Assembly (NCBI GenBank): GCA_964483805.1
Contig: CAZADH010000002.1
Span: 1-64,000, forward strand
Origin: CAZADH01 sp964483805
Lineage (GTDB): Bacteria; Muiribacteriota; Ozemobacteria; Ozemobacterales; Ozemobacteraceae
Length of the DNA: 64,000 nucleotides
Direction of reading: 5' to 3'
Every line of letters begins with the position of its first letter. The stretch's first letter is position 1. Below the pieces are notes generated by a model that was not told the DNA's origin, ran no database searches, and saw only the letters and a program-made list of their open reading frames with translations. Below, piece by piece: positions 25,144 to 33,618 of the stretch. The position numbers were made by a program, and so were the translations under genes.

Positions 25144-26217
25144 TCAAACCTGCAGGCTGAGCATGCGCTCCATGGCTGTTCGCGCGGGGTCACGCACATC
25201 GGGCGGCACCCGGACCACGTTGACGTTGGGCCACTGGTCGAGCACATAGAGAATGTCATTGATTGTATTGCGGTGCATGTTCGGGCAGGGCGACGGGGCC
25301 AGCGGCAGCACCATCTTCAGCGATGACTGCTTGGCCAGACGATTGACGAGGTTGACCTCGGTGCCGACGAAGATCGTCGCACCTGGCGGGGCCTTGTTGA
25401 CGTAATCGACGATCGTGCGGGTCGAGCCGTGGGCATCGGCGAGCTCGAGCACCTCGCGCGGGGTCTCGGAGTGCACGATCACGACGCAATACGGGAACAG
25501 CGCGCGCGCTTCGAACACCATTTCGGGCTTGAAGCGGGTGTGCACGTGGCAGTTGCCCTTCCAGAGGATGACCTGCGCATCACGCACGGCCTTGACCGTA
25601 AGCCCGCCGAGGCCGACATGGGGATCCCAGACGACGATCTTGTCTTCAGGAATGCCGCGATCGATGGCGGTGTTGCGACCGAGGTGCTGGTCAGGGAAGA
25701 AGAACAGCTTGGATCGACGCTCGAGGGCCCAATCGACAGCGGCCCGCGCGCTCGACGAGGTGCAGATGATGCCGCCATGACGCCCACAGAAGGCTTTCAC
25801 CGTGGCGTGCGAGTTGATGTAGGTCACCGGCATCAGGTCTTTCTCGACATCGATGATACTGGCCAGTTGTCGCCACGCGGCCTCGACCTCGTCGATCGGA
25901 GCCATGTCGGCCATCGGACAACCCGCGTCACCGTGCGGCAAGACCACAGTCTGGTCGTCGCGGGTCATGATGTCGGCGGCCTCGGCCATGAAGTGCACGC
26001 CGGCAAAGATGATGCGGGTGGCCTTCGCGGCCGCTGCAAAACGCGACAACTCGAACGAGTCGCCCGATTTGTCGGCCAGCGCCATCACCGCATCGGATTG
26101 ATAGTGATGCGCCAGGATGAGCAGGTCGTCACCGAGCTTCTCACGGTGTTTCTGAATACGCAGGAGCACTTCCTTCGCCGGCAGTGAGAAATACTCGTGA
26201 GGCAGGTAATAACGCAT
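25144..26217 (-). CDS. nadA: Quinolinate synthase NadA
   Basis: The 357-residue protein starts at ATG 26217 with AAGGAGAG 6 nt upstream. NadA condenses iminoaspartate with dihydroxyacetone phosphate to make quinolinate, the first pyridine precursor of NAD. The [4Fe-4S] ligands are in place: Cys in AGCPMADM, in WKGNCHVHTRF and in SPCPNMHRNT. Other landmarks are ILAHHYQSDAV, FAGVHFMAEAADI, INSHATVKAFCGRHGG and FFPDQHLGRNTA. Length is typical of the longer NadA form. NadB and NadC are not in the window. A perfect TATAAT lies about 90 nt upstream. Function is secure. Confidence 0.97.
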   Translation of the reverse strand: MRYYLPHEYFSLPAKEVLLRIQKHREKLGDDLLILAHHYQSDAVMALADKSGDSFELSRFAAAAKATRIIFAGVHFMAEAADIMTRDDQTVVLPHGDAGCPMADMAPIDEVEAAWRQLASIIDVEKDLMPVTYINSHATVKAFCGRHGGIICTSSSARAAVDWALERRSKLFFFPDQHLGRNTAIDRGIPEDKIVVWDPHVGLGGLTVKAVRDAQVILWKGNCHVHTRFKPEMVFEARALFPYCVVIVHSETPREVLELADAHGSTRTIVDYVNKAPPGATIFVGTEVNLVNRLAKQSSLKMVLPLAPSPCPNMHRNTINDILYVLDQWPNVNVVRVPPDVRDPARTAMERMLSLQV

Positions 26218-26306
26218 GTTTGGCTCTCCTTGCGGGCGCACCCTGCGCCCCATCCTCGCGTCTGGGGGCGTGTCTCCGCACTTCAGGGGTCGTCCCCCCA
26301 ACCCCG

Positions 26307-26312
26307 ATTATA
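26307..26312 (-). promoter_or_regulatory. Putative -10 element upstream of nadA
   Basis: A perfect TATAAT on the minus strand about 90 nt before the ATG. The hexamer 17-18 nt upstream (TTCGCT/TCGCTC) is a poor -35, so only the -10 is well supported. Confidence 0.4.
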
Positions 26313-26434
26313 CGACGGCGCGCCGTGCCGAGCGAACAGAACCCACAGACCCTTCTCCGATCGGCACCCCACACCGCACTTTCGCGGTGCTCCGTTGCCC
26401 ACCCATGCCCAACGAACGCAGGGTAACCGGGCCG

Positions 26435-28369
26435 TCACTTCGTCTCGGCAGCCCGCCCCTGTTCGCGCACCAGTTCCTGGTAGATCGCACACGAACGCAA
26501 CAACTCCTGATGCGTACCGGTGGCCGCCAGGCGACCGTCGGCCAGTACGAGGATGCGGTCGGCATTCTGGGCCGACGACAGGCGGTGTGTGGCGATCAGA
26601 CAGGTGATATTGCTGCCGTATTTACTGAGGTCCTGCCACAAGCGCTGCTCGTTGGCTGCATCGAGCGCCGAGGTGACGTCGTCCATGAGCAGCAACTCGG
26701 GCTCGCCCACCAGCGCCCGGGCGATCGACAGACGTTGTCGCTGCCCCCCCGACAGGGTGATGCCACGCTGCCCGACCTTCTCGTCGTATTTCTTCGGCAG
26801 CGCCTCGATCTCGGCGGCGAACTGGGCCGTGCGCGCGCAGGCTTCGAGCCGCTCACGCGGGGCACCGCGGTAGAAATCGATGTTGACCGCGACGGTCTCA
26901 GAAAAGACGACCGGTTCCTGTTGGATGTAACCGATGCGTTTGCGCACTTCGGTGGGGTCCAGTGCGCCGAGCGGTCGACCGTTGACGGCGATCTCACCCG
27001 AAGACGGCTGCAGAACACCGGCGACGAGATTGAGCAGGGTCGTCTTGCCCGACCCGATCTTGCCGACGATGGCGACCTTCTCGCCGCGCCGCATCGAGAA
27101 ACTGATGCCCGACATGGCAAACGGTTTCGGCGGTTCAGGAACCGCGGTGCAACCGACCAGGGGGCCGACGGTCGCGGGCGATTGGCCGGAAGAGGGCAGC
27201 GCACCGCTCGGTCCCGGCGCCTGACCGGTCTTATCGGCCGCCACTTTGGCCTTCGGAAAGACAAACGCCAGATCGCGGCAGTCGACGGTTTCGAGCGCGG
27301 CAATCTTCTCGGTACCCGCCGGCGGCCGCGCCGACGCCGGGTCGACCTCGACCATTTCTTCGAGACGATCGATCGCCACGCAGGACTGCGCGAGATTGAC
27401 GAGCAGCACCGGAATATCGACCAGCGGCCCGACGATCATGCCCAGATAGGTGAAGAAGGCGTAATACACGCCGATCGAGATCTCGCCGCGAATGACCATG
27501 ATGCCGCCAAAGAGCAATACAAGAAGTTGCCCCAGATAGTTGATGAACTCGAAATAGACCGAGAACAGGCCCTCGACCATGACCATGTCGATCTCGAGCC
27601 CGATGCGCTTCTGCATCAGTTTCTCGAACAGGCCGATCTGGGGCTTTTCGGCATTGAACGACTTGACGATCTTGATGCCCGACCACGCCGACTCGAGGAA
27701 GTCATTGGTCTGCGACACGCCCTTCTGCAGGTCGCGATAGCGCGATTCGACGGTCTTCTCGAGCTTCATGAACAGCAACAACATGGCCGGCAACGGCAGG
27801 ATGGCGATGATCGTCAGTTTCACGTTGAGCAGCAGCATCGACAGCAGGCAGAAGAAGATGATGCAACTCGAGTTGAGCGCACGGAAGATGCCCGAGCAGC
27901 AGACCCACGACAGGCCGGGCGGAAAATTCTTTACGTCCTCGGTCAGACGCGTGACCAGGTCGCCGGTGCGAAAGTGCAGGAAGAACCGGTGGCTCTTGGT
28001 CAGAATCTCGCCGAAGAACTTCTCGCGGAACGACATCTCGAACAGCAGGTTGAGCCGGCCGCGCAGAAACGGATACAACCCGGTGAAGATGCCCGCGACA
28101 CCGAGGGCCAGCAACGCGAGCAGCAGGCGGTTGCGTTCGGCGAACACCACCTCGAGCGACAGTTTGCCGTCGTTGAACAGCTTGAGATTGCCGACCAGCG
28201 CGTCGATGATCTGCCGAAACAGCAGCGGGAACGACACCGACACCACCACCGACAACACGGTGAGCAGGATGAGCAGGCCGATCATCGGCAGGCGTTCGCG
28301 GTATTGCCCAAACACCCACTTCAGGTAATACCACCTGTTATGACGGAGTTCTTCGGTCTTTTCGCTCAT
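26435..28369 (-). CDS. ABC exporter half-transporter with degenerate Walker B (partner 2 of a heterodimer)
   Basis: The 644-residue protein has an N-terminal six-helix ABC exporter membrane domain and a C-terminal nucleotide-binding domain. It has Walker A GKIGSGKTTLLN, Q-loop region IGYIQQEP, signature LSGGQRQRLS and H-loop ATHRLSS. Walker B reads LLLMDDVTSALD: the catalytic Glu is Asp. A Pro/Ser-rich loop of about 50 residues interrupts the start of the nucleotide-binding domain (after FVFPKAKVAADK). The start ATG overlaps the upstream gene's stop (TAATG), so the two half-transporters are translationally coupled and should form a heterodimer of the TM287/288 or BmrCD type with one reduced ATP site. 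Substrate unknown (lipid, drug or peptide). Confidence 0.92.
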   Translation of the reverse strand: MSEKTEELRHNRWYYLKWVFGQYRERLPMIGLLILLTVLSVVVSVSFPLLFRQIIDALVGNLKLFNDGKLSLEVVFAERNRLLLALLALGVAGIFTGLYPFLRGRLNLLFEMSFREKFFGEILTKSHRFFLHFRTGDLVTRLTEDVKNFPPGLSWVCCSGIFRALNSSCIIFFCLLSMLLLNVKLTIIAILPLPAMLLLFMKLEKTVESRYRDLQKGVSQTNDFLESAWSGIKIVKSFNAEKPQIGLFEKLMQKRIGLEIDMVMVEGLFSVYFEFINYLGQLLVLLFGGIMVIRGEISIGVYYAFFTYLGMIVGPLVDIPVLLVNLAQSCVAIDRLEEMVEVDPASARPPAGTEKIAALETVDCRDLAFVFPKAKVAADKTGQAPGPSGALPSSGQSPATVGPLVGCTAVPEPPKPFAMSGISFSMRRGEKVAIVGKIGSGKTTLLNLVAGVLQPSSGEIAVNGRPLGALDPTEVRKRIGYIQQEPVVFSETVAVNIDFYRGAPRERLEACARTAQFAAEIEALPKKYDEKVGQRGITLSGGQRQRLSIARALVGEPELLLMDDVTSALDAANEQRLWQDLSKYGSNITCLIATHRLSSAQNADRILVLADGRLAATGTHQELLRSCAIYQELVREQGRAAETK

Positions 28370-30219
28370 TACCGCGACCCCGTCGGCGCAACACCGGCCC
28401 CAAGAACCGCCGAGACATCGGCCGCCGCCCGTTCTTCACTGATCGCCTGGATGGCCGACAACTTCTGATAGACACCCTCGGGCCGATCGATCAACTCGGC
28501 GTGCGTGCCCGACTCGACGATGCGCCCGTCGGCAAAAACCAGGATCAGATCGGCGTTGCGGATCGTCGACAACCGATGGGCGATGATGATCGCGGTGCGA
28601 CCGCGCATCAGCAACTGCATCGACTGCTGCAGCGCCCGTTCGGTGATGACATCGACCGCCGACGTGGCCTCGTCGAGAATGAGCAGATCGGGATTGCGCA
28701 CCATCGCCCGCGTGTACGACAACAACTGCCGCTCGCCCTGCGACAGATTGGCGCCGCGCTCGGCCAGTTCGGTCTGGTAACCCTGCGGCCGCGCCATGAT
28801 GAACTCGTGCGCGCCGATCGCCTCCGCCGCGGCGATCACGGTGGCATCGCTGATTTCCGGCGAGAAGGCCTTGAGGTTGTCCATGATCGTGCCGGGAAAC
28901 AGATAGACCTCTTGCAATACAAGAGCAAGACGACTGCGCCAGTCTTCGAGGCGATAACTGCGGATATCCTCGCCATCGAGGCGCACAGCGCCGCTGGTCG
29001 GGTCATAAAAACGCAGCAACAGGTTGACGCAGGTGGTCTTGCCCGACCCGGACGCACCGACGATCGCCACGTGCTGACCACGCTTCGCGGCAAAACTCAC
29101 ATCATGTAATACAACGTCTTTATTGTATGAAAAGCTGACATTGTCGAAGGTCAACTCTCTCTGCAATCGGGGCTCGCGGGCTTCGGCGACGCTGTCGATC
29201 ACGTCGGTGGGAGTGTCGAGAATCTCGAAAATGCGCCCCGATGCCGCCAGACTGGTCTGGATCTGGGCGATGACCATCATCAACTCGCGGATCGGCCCGA
29301 AGAACTGGCGCAACAACTCGATGAACATGACCAGCGTGCCCACGCTCATTTTGCCGGCGGCGATCTGGTTGCTGCCGTACCAGAAAACGCCAATGACCAC
29401 CAGTGTTTCAGTGATGAAGTTGAACGTCGGCCAGAAGAGCACGTAGTCGATGATCATCGTCTTGCGTTCGAACGCATACTTGGCGCGGTTGTATTCAACC
29501 AGCCGGTCGCGCACCGCCGCCTCGCGGTTGTAGAGCTGGATCAACGGCACACCCTGGATGTATTCGGCGATGTAACCCGTGATCTCGCTGTTCTTCTCGC
29601 GGATCTGCCGGTACAGGCCGCGGATGTAGCCCATGTAGTAATAGAGCGCCACGCTGGCCGGCGGCACCGCAAAGGCCACCCAGATGCCGAACCAGGGCTG
29701 TTCGTAGACGACGATACCCACGACCCCGAAGAGCATGATCAGGCTCGAGAAGACCTGGGCCGTCGAGTTGGTGAACAGCGCCTTGAGCTGATCGACGTCA
29801 GACTCGGATCGCGTCAGCAACGTGCCAACCTTGTGCCGGTCGAAGAAACGCATGCCGTGCCGCACGATGTGGGTGAACAGTTCGGTCTTGATGCCGGCAA
29901 TGATGCGGGCTCCCATGCGCGCGAGGACCAACACCTGCCCGTACCGCACCGCCGCGCCGATCGCCAGGCAGCCGACGAACAGCAACGCCGCGCGGATCGC
30001 ATAACCCATGTCGGACTGGGGAATCGCCACATCGATGATCGCCCGCAGAATGAGCGGCCGCGACAGGTGCACGGCGGTAACGATGATGACGGCCAGCGCT
30101 GCCGCCGCCAACGACGCGGTGTGCGGACGAAAATACGGCAACAACCGCCGCAGCAGTGACCCGGTCGGGGGACGGGTGGTGGTGCCGTTGTTTTCGTCGG
30201 CGCTCATCAGGTGCGACAT
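28369..30219 (-). CDS. ABC exporter half-transporter with canonical Walker B (partner 1 of a heterodimer)
   Basis: The 616-residue protein has a six-helix membrane domain and a nucleotide-binding domain with Walker A GASGSGKTTCVN, Walker B LLILDEATSAVD (catalytic Glu present), H-loop IIAHRLST and a variant signature LSQGERQLLS. A variant signature here facing an Asp Walker B in the partner is the usual asymmetric arrangement of heterodimeric exporters. The start may be ATG 30219 or ATG 30207; a TATGAT hexamer lies 9 nt before the former. The gene is coupled to the downstream half-transporter by a 1-nt stop/start overlap. Confidence 0.92.
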   Translation of the reverse strand: MSHLMSADENNGTTTRPPTGSLLRRLLPYFRPHTASLAAAALAVIIVTAVHLSRPLILRAIIDVAIPQSDMGYAIRAALLFVGCLAIGAAVRYGQVLVLARMGARIIAGIKTELFTHIVRHGMRFFDRHKVGTLLTRSESDVDQLKALFTNSTAQVFSSLIMLFGVVGIVVYEQPWFGIWVAFAVPPASVALYYYMGYIRGLYRQIREKNSEITGYIAEYIQGVPLIQLYNREAAVRDRLVEYNRAKYAFERKTMIIDYVLFWPTFNFITETLVVIGVFWYGSNQIAAGKMSVGTLVMFIELLRQFFGPIRELMMVIAQIQTSLAASGRIFEILDTPTDVIDSVAEAREPRLQRELTFDNVSFSYNKDVVLHDVSFAAKRGQHVAIVGASGSGKTTCVNLLLRFYDPTSGAVRLDGEDIRSYRLEDWRSRLALVLQEVYLFPGTIMDNLKAFSPEISDATVIAAAEAIGAHEFIMARPQGYQTELAERGANLSQGERQLLSYTRAMVRNPDLLILDEATSAVDVITERALQQSMQLLMRGRTAIIIAHRLSTIRNADLILVFADGRIVESGTHAELIDRPEGVYQKLSAIQAISEERAAADVSAVLGAGVAPTGSR

Positions 30220-30300
30220 GGTGCGAGCATCATATCACCGGAATGGCGCCGGCGAAACGAACACGAGAGCGTGCGGCCAACCCAATGCCGCAGGAATGGC

Positions 30301-30675
30301 TCACCCTTCGGAGCCGCGGTCCTCCCAGGGTTGGCGGACAGCGCACACGGCCCCGCTCACGTCGGTGGTGAGATCGGCCAATCCGGCCAGACCAACGAGT
30401 TTGAACACCCGGGTCTTGGTGGGATCGAGGCCGCAGAACGCCATGCGCCCGCGAAAATCGTGGTGAACGCGCAAAGCCAGCGAGACCAGGCCGGTCACGC
30501 CTGGCGAGTTGATCACCTTGCAGCCGGCCAGATCGATGACGACGCCAGTCTTGCCCTGAGCGAAAAACTGCTCGACCTCGCGCGCCACATCGGCATGCGC
30601 CAGGTCGTCGTAATACCCGCTGACCAACAGGACCGGCGTGCCGCCCATGTCCTGCACCTGCAGGTTGAAAGCCAT
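30301..30675 (-). CDS. STAS-domain protein (anti-anti-sigma factor type)
   Basis: The 124-residue single-domain STAS protein begins MAFNLQVQDMGGTPVLLVSGY. The phosphorylatable Ser is in the expected loop: INSPGVTGLVSL. In partner-switching systems such a protein is phosphorylated by an anti-sigma kinase and dephosphorylated by a SpoIIE-type phosphatase like the one at 16963-19824; the kinase is not in the window. It lies 12 nt downstream of the HEAT-repeat gene in the same direction, so the two are probably co-transcribed. Downstream lie the ABC exporter genes, about 80 nt away. Confidence 0.88.
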   Translation of the reverse strand: MAFNLQVQDMGGTPVLLVSGYYDDLAHADVAREVEQFFAQGKTGVVIDLAGCKVINSPGVTGLVSLALRVHHDFRGRMAFCGLDPTKTRVFKLVGLAGLADLTTDVSGAVCAVRQPWEDRGSEG

Positions 30676-30687
30676 CGGTCTCGCTCC

Positions 30688-33369
30688 CTAGTCACGTTTG
30701 CGAATCATCACCACGCGGGCCACCGTGGCGCCGTCTTTGTCGATCATGATCGGCAAGACCCAGCCGGCCACATGATTCCCGGTCGCGTACCCGCGCGTCC
30801 AGTTCTTCTCGCCCTGGATATGCATCAAGTTACCCTCAGACGTGCGAACCGTCAACATGTCCGGAGTCACGGCCTCGATACGCCCTTCGACTTTCGTTTC
30901 GGAGGCACCGGCAACCGGCCCGGGTCGCGGGCCCTCGGGCGCCTCTTCATCGGCAACGAAGCTCGTGCACAAGAGTCCGAGACCAACCAGGGCGATCAAC
31001 AACACGGCCGACCGAATCGGCGCGGTGACGAAAGCATGGTGAATCCCGGCAATGATCCAGGCCGGCCACGACAGGGTCTCCGCCGAGTCCGATGCGCCCT
31101 GCCCGCGCCCGGCCTGCATGGCGCGGCGACTGTAGGCCGGTGGCGGCGCCTGGCGTCGAGTCTGCTCTTCGCCCCACCGCCGCGCCCACTCCTGTTCGAG
31201 CGTTCCCATCTGATTGGCGGCGATCATGCCCAGTTCGAGCAACTGGTCGCGACAGCGGTCCAATGTCGCCTTCGCCGCATCACGGGCCTCGCCCTCGAGC
31301 AGGCGTGACAGCCGATACAGTGGATACATGTTGGCCACGTCAGGGTTCAGCTCGAACAGACCGAGCGCCTCGTCACGCAGAGCAGCCGAGGGGCGTGACG
31401 CCAGAAAATCGCACAGCGTGTCGCGAACCAGCACCCAATCGAACTGAACGATGCTCGCCAGGGCCGAACGCCGGTGATCTTCGCTCTGGCTCTGCAACAG
31501 GGCCCGCACGGTTGACAGTGCCTGTCCGCCGTCGAAGTGCCGCAACACCTGCAAGGCCGTGGCCCGCACCCATGGATCGGGCGCATTGAGGAACTTGCCC
31601 AACACCGGCACGATAACATCGGTGCCGTGGCGGGCGAGATACTCGTGGGGGGCGTTAACGTGGTGGGGACTCGCGTTGTGCAGCCCCGTTTCGCCACCCC
31701 GGGCCACCCCCGGCCCCTCGCGGCGCCGGGCGGGGCGCAACGCCGCCGCCCGCAATGCCGCCGGCGACTGGCGGTCGCGCAGAATCTCGGTCAGTTGCGG
31801 TTTGATCGCCGGCAGATCGGCACTGCGCCATGAAGCAATACGTTGTATTTTACCGGTCAGCGACAACTCGGCCCACGGCTCGGTTGCGACCGCGCTTGGC
31901 GCGTGGCCGGGGTCTGCCGGCGTCGCGGCCACCGGCGCATGATGGGTGTCCACCGGCGCAGGCACGGTCGTCTCCGGTTTTCGTTCCGGGGGTGGGGGTG
32001 GGGCTGCAGTTTTGCGCGCAACCACAACGGGGGAAGCTGGTTCGACGGGCACGGCGGAAGCGGGCGCCGCGTCGTCAGACGGTGCTCCCACCGTGGGCGC
32101 AACCGTCCCCGACTGCGAATCGACCTTCACCGCGGCCACAGGTGCCGACACGGGAACGGCATCGATCACGGGCCCCGCGGCGAGCACCCGATCGAGGATC
32201 TGCCGCGCCTTGGGCGTCAGGTTCCACAGACGGGCTTCACGCAACGCGAGGCGCACCGGTTCACCACCGATGCAGACCCGCATCAACGCGACGAGTTCGA
32301 TCTCGACGTCGGCATCGGCAGCATCGAGACGCGTCAACCAGTCCTGCACGAACAACATCGCCGAGCGCCGCTCGCGGAAGGACGCCAGGCGCGCCAGGTA
32401 CCCGGCGTGGTCGGTTCCCGACAGGCCGGCGGCTTCGACCGCCTCGGCCGCCGCATCGACCAGACGCTCGAGCAGCGCCGTCTTCTGCGGCCACGATTGC
32501 TCAGCCATCGTCGCCAACGTGAACGGCATGTCGAGATCCGGATTCATCGCCACCAGGGCCCCGGCTTCTTCGAGCAGTTCCAGATCCTGTTCTGCGGCCA
32601 AAAACTGGAGCAACACCGGCTTGACCGACTCGAACGGCAATAGGAAAAGGTTGCCGATCGCCGCCATTTTGGTGCGGGTTTCGGAGCCGAGCAGCATGCC
32701 TTGCAGGTGCTGCAGCGCCTCGTCGGGATCGACGGCCACCAGGCCCCACACCGCCAGCGCACGCAATCGCGGTTCGGGCGAACTGAGAAACAGCGGCAAC
32801 TGCTTGACGAGGTGTTGTGGCGCCAACGTGACCAGGCTCTCGAGCACCGCCATCTGCAAACCCAGATGCGGTGCGAGCAATCGGCTGGTCAAGACGTCGA
32901 GCCGCTCTTGCGGCCAGTGTTTGGCGAACGTGCGCACCAGAGCCGCCCCCACGACCGGATCGGTCTCGCCGACGAGCAAATCGGGAGCATGCACGGCAAG
33001 GGCGGCCCGTCGCTTCTCGTCACACCCCAGAATCAACTCGAGCCGTTGCGCCGGGTCGACGCGCTTCAGTTCGGTCACGAACTCATGGTCCGTCGCCGGC
33101 ACGCGCGGCGTCCCGTCTTTGCCAACGATGACTCCTGCCGACTGCGGGGCGACACGGCGCGCGACGGCGGCGATAGCGTATTCGAGCAGCATGCGACACT
33201 CGGGGTCGTCCTCGACCAACAGTCGCTCGTGGAGCTCGCGCAACAGATCGTCGGTGTGGCCGTGCCGCAACGCTTCTTCGTACGCCATGAGGCGGAACGA
33301 ACGGAACGGCGCTGCCAGATCGGCGCGCCACGGCTCCCGAACGTTCGGCCTGGTCTGATTGTCGCTCAC
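30688..33369 (-). CDS. HEAT-repeat protein with C-terminal membrane anchor and SH3-like tail
   Basis: The 893-residue protein begins MSDNQTRPNVREPW. Residues about 20-340 and 520-720 consist of HEAT-like helical repeats (for example LPLFLSSPEPRLRALAVWGL and LGKFLNAPDPWVRATALQ). Between them is a Pro/Ala/Val-rich linker of about 100 residues. Near the end come one membrane segment (SAVLLIALVGLGLLCTSFV) and a small beta-rich tail (EGRIEAVTPDMLTVRTSEG...). A stretch of about 30 residues encoded near 31640-31760 (Arg/Gly-rich, then HNASPHHVNAPHEY) breaks the HEAT pattern and looks inserted. HEAT proteins are scaffolds. Partner unknown; the STAS gene follows closely. Confidence 0.8.
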   Translation of the reverse strand: MSDNQTRPNVREPWRADLAAPFRSFRLMAYEEALRHGHTDDLLRELHERLLVEDDPECRMLLEYAIAAVARRVAPQSAGVIVGKDGTPRVPATDHEFVTELKRVDPAQRLELILGCDEKRRAALAVHAPDLLVGETDPVVGAALVRTFAKHWPQERLDVLTSRLLAPHLGLQMAVLESLVTLAPQHLVKQLPLFLSSPEPRLRALAVWGLVAVDPDEALQHLQGMLLGSETRTKMAAIGNLFLLPFESVKPVLLQFLAAEQDLELLEEAGALVAMNPDLDMPFTLATMAEQSWPQKTALLERLVDAAAEAVEAAGLSGTDHAGYLARLASFRERRSAMLFVQDWLTRLDAADADVEIELVALMRVCIGGEPVRLALREARLWNLTPKARQILDRVLAAGPVIDAVPVSAPVAAVKVDSQSGTVAPTVGAPSDDAAPASAVPVEPASPVVVARKTAAPPPPPERKPETTVPAPVDTHHAPVAATPADPGHAPSAVATEPWAELSLTGKIQRIASWRSADLPAIKPQLTEILRDRQSPAALRAAALRPARRREGPGVARGGETGLHNASPHHVNAPHEYLARHGTDVIVPVLGKFLNAPDPWVRATALQVLRHFDGGQALSTVRALLQSQSEDHRRSALASIVQFDWVLVRDTLCDFLASRPSAALRDEALGLFELNPDVANMYPLYRLSRLLEGEARDAAKATLDRCRDQLLELGMIAANQMGTLEQEWARRWGEEQTRRQAPPPAYSRRAMQAGRGQGASDSAETLSWPAWIIAGIHHAFVTAPIRSAVLLIALVGLGLLCTSFVADEEAPEGPRPGPVAGASETKVEGRIEAVTPDMLTVRTSEGNLMHIQGEKNWTRGYATGNHVAGWVLPIMIDKDGATVARVVMIRKRD
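31838..31848. repeat. ATAC-N3-GTAT palindrome
   Basis: ATACGTTGTAT inside the HEAT-repeat gene, flanked by GCA on the left and TT on the right. Confidence 0.5.
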
Positions 33370-33582
33370 GGCCAGCGACCCATTACAGTTTCAACGGCCA
33401 CCCGCTGTCGACACCTCCAGAAAAAACACGCAGAGTTCCGAATCCCGAGTTCCGAGTTCCTCAGGATCATCGGCATATCTCTGAAAAAAGCCCAGCCGAC
33501 CACCACCATCGCCGCACCGACCATCGCCGTCCCCGTGTGAATTCGATTCCAGACCGGCATTGTGACACAGAACCGGTGGCGG

Positions 33583-33612
33583 TTGCATCGGTGGGGTGCC
33601 GACCACTACAAT
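33583..33612 (+). promoter_or_regulatory. Putative promoter of the ion-channel gene, leaderless
   Basis: TTGCAT (33583-33588), 18-nt spacer, TACAAT (33607-33612). The ATG at 33619 follows the -10 box after only 6 nt, so transcription would begin at about the start codon. Confidence 0.45.
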
Positions 33613-33618
33613 CCCGGC

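Noticed and set aside
26216..28468. Plus-strand open frame of 750 codons rich in Gln/Asp/His
   Set aside because: Antisense to the ABC transporter gene; its composition mirrors the opposite strand and no domain is visible.
31946..33358. Ser/Arg/Thr-rich plus-strand frame opposite the HEAT gene
   Set aside because: Shadow frame; the HEAT protein on the other strand is convincing over the whole length.
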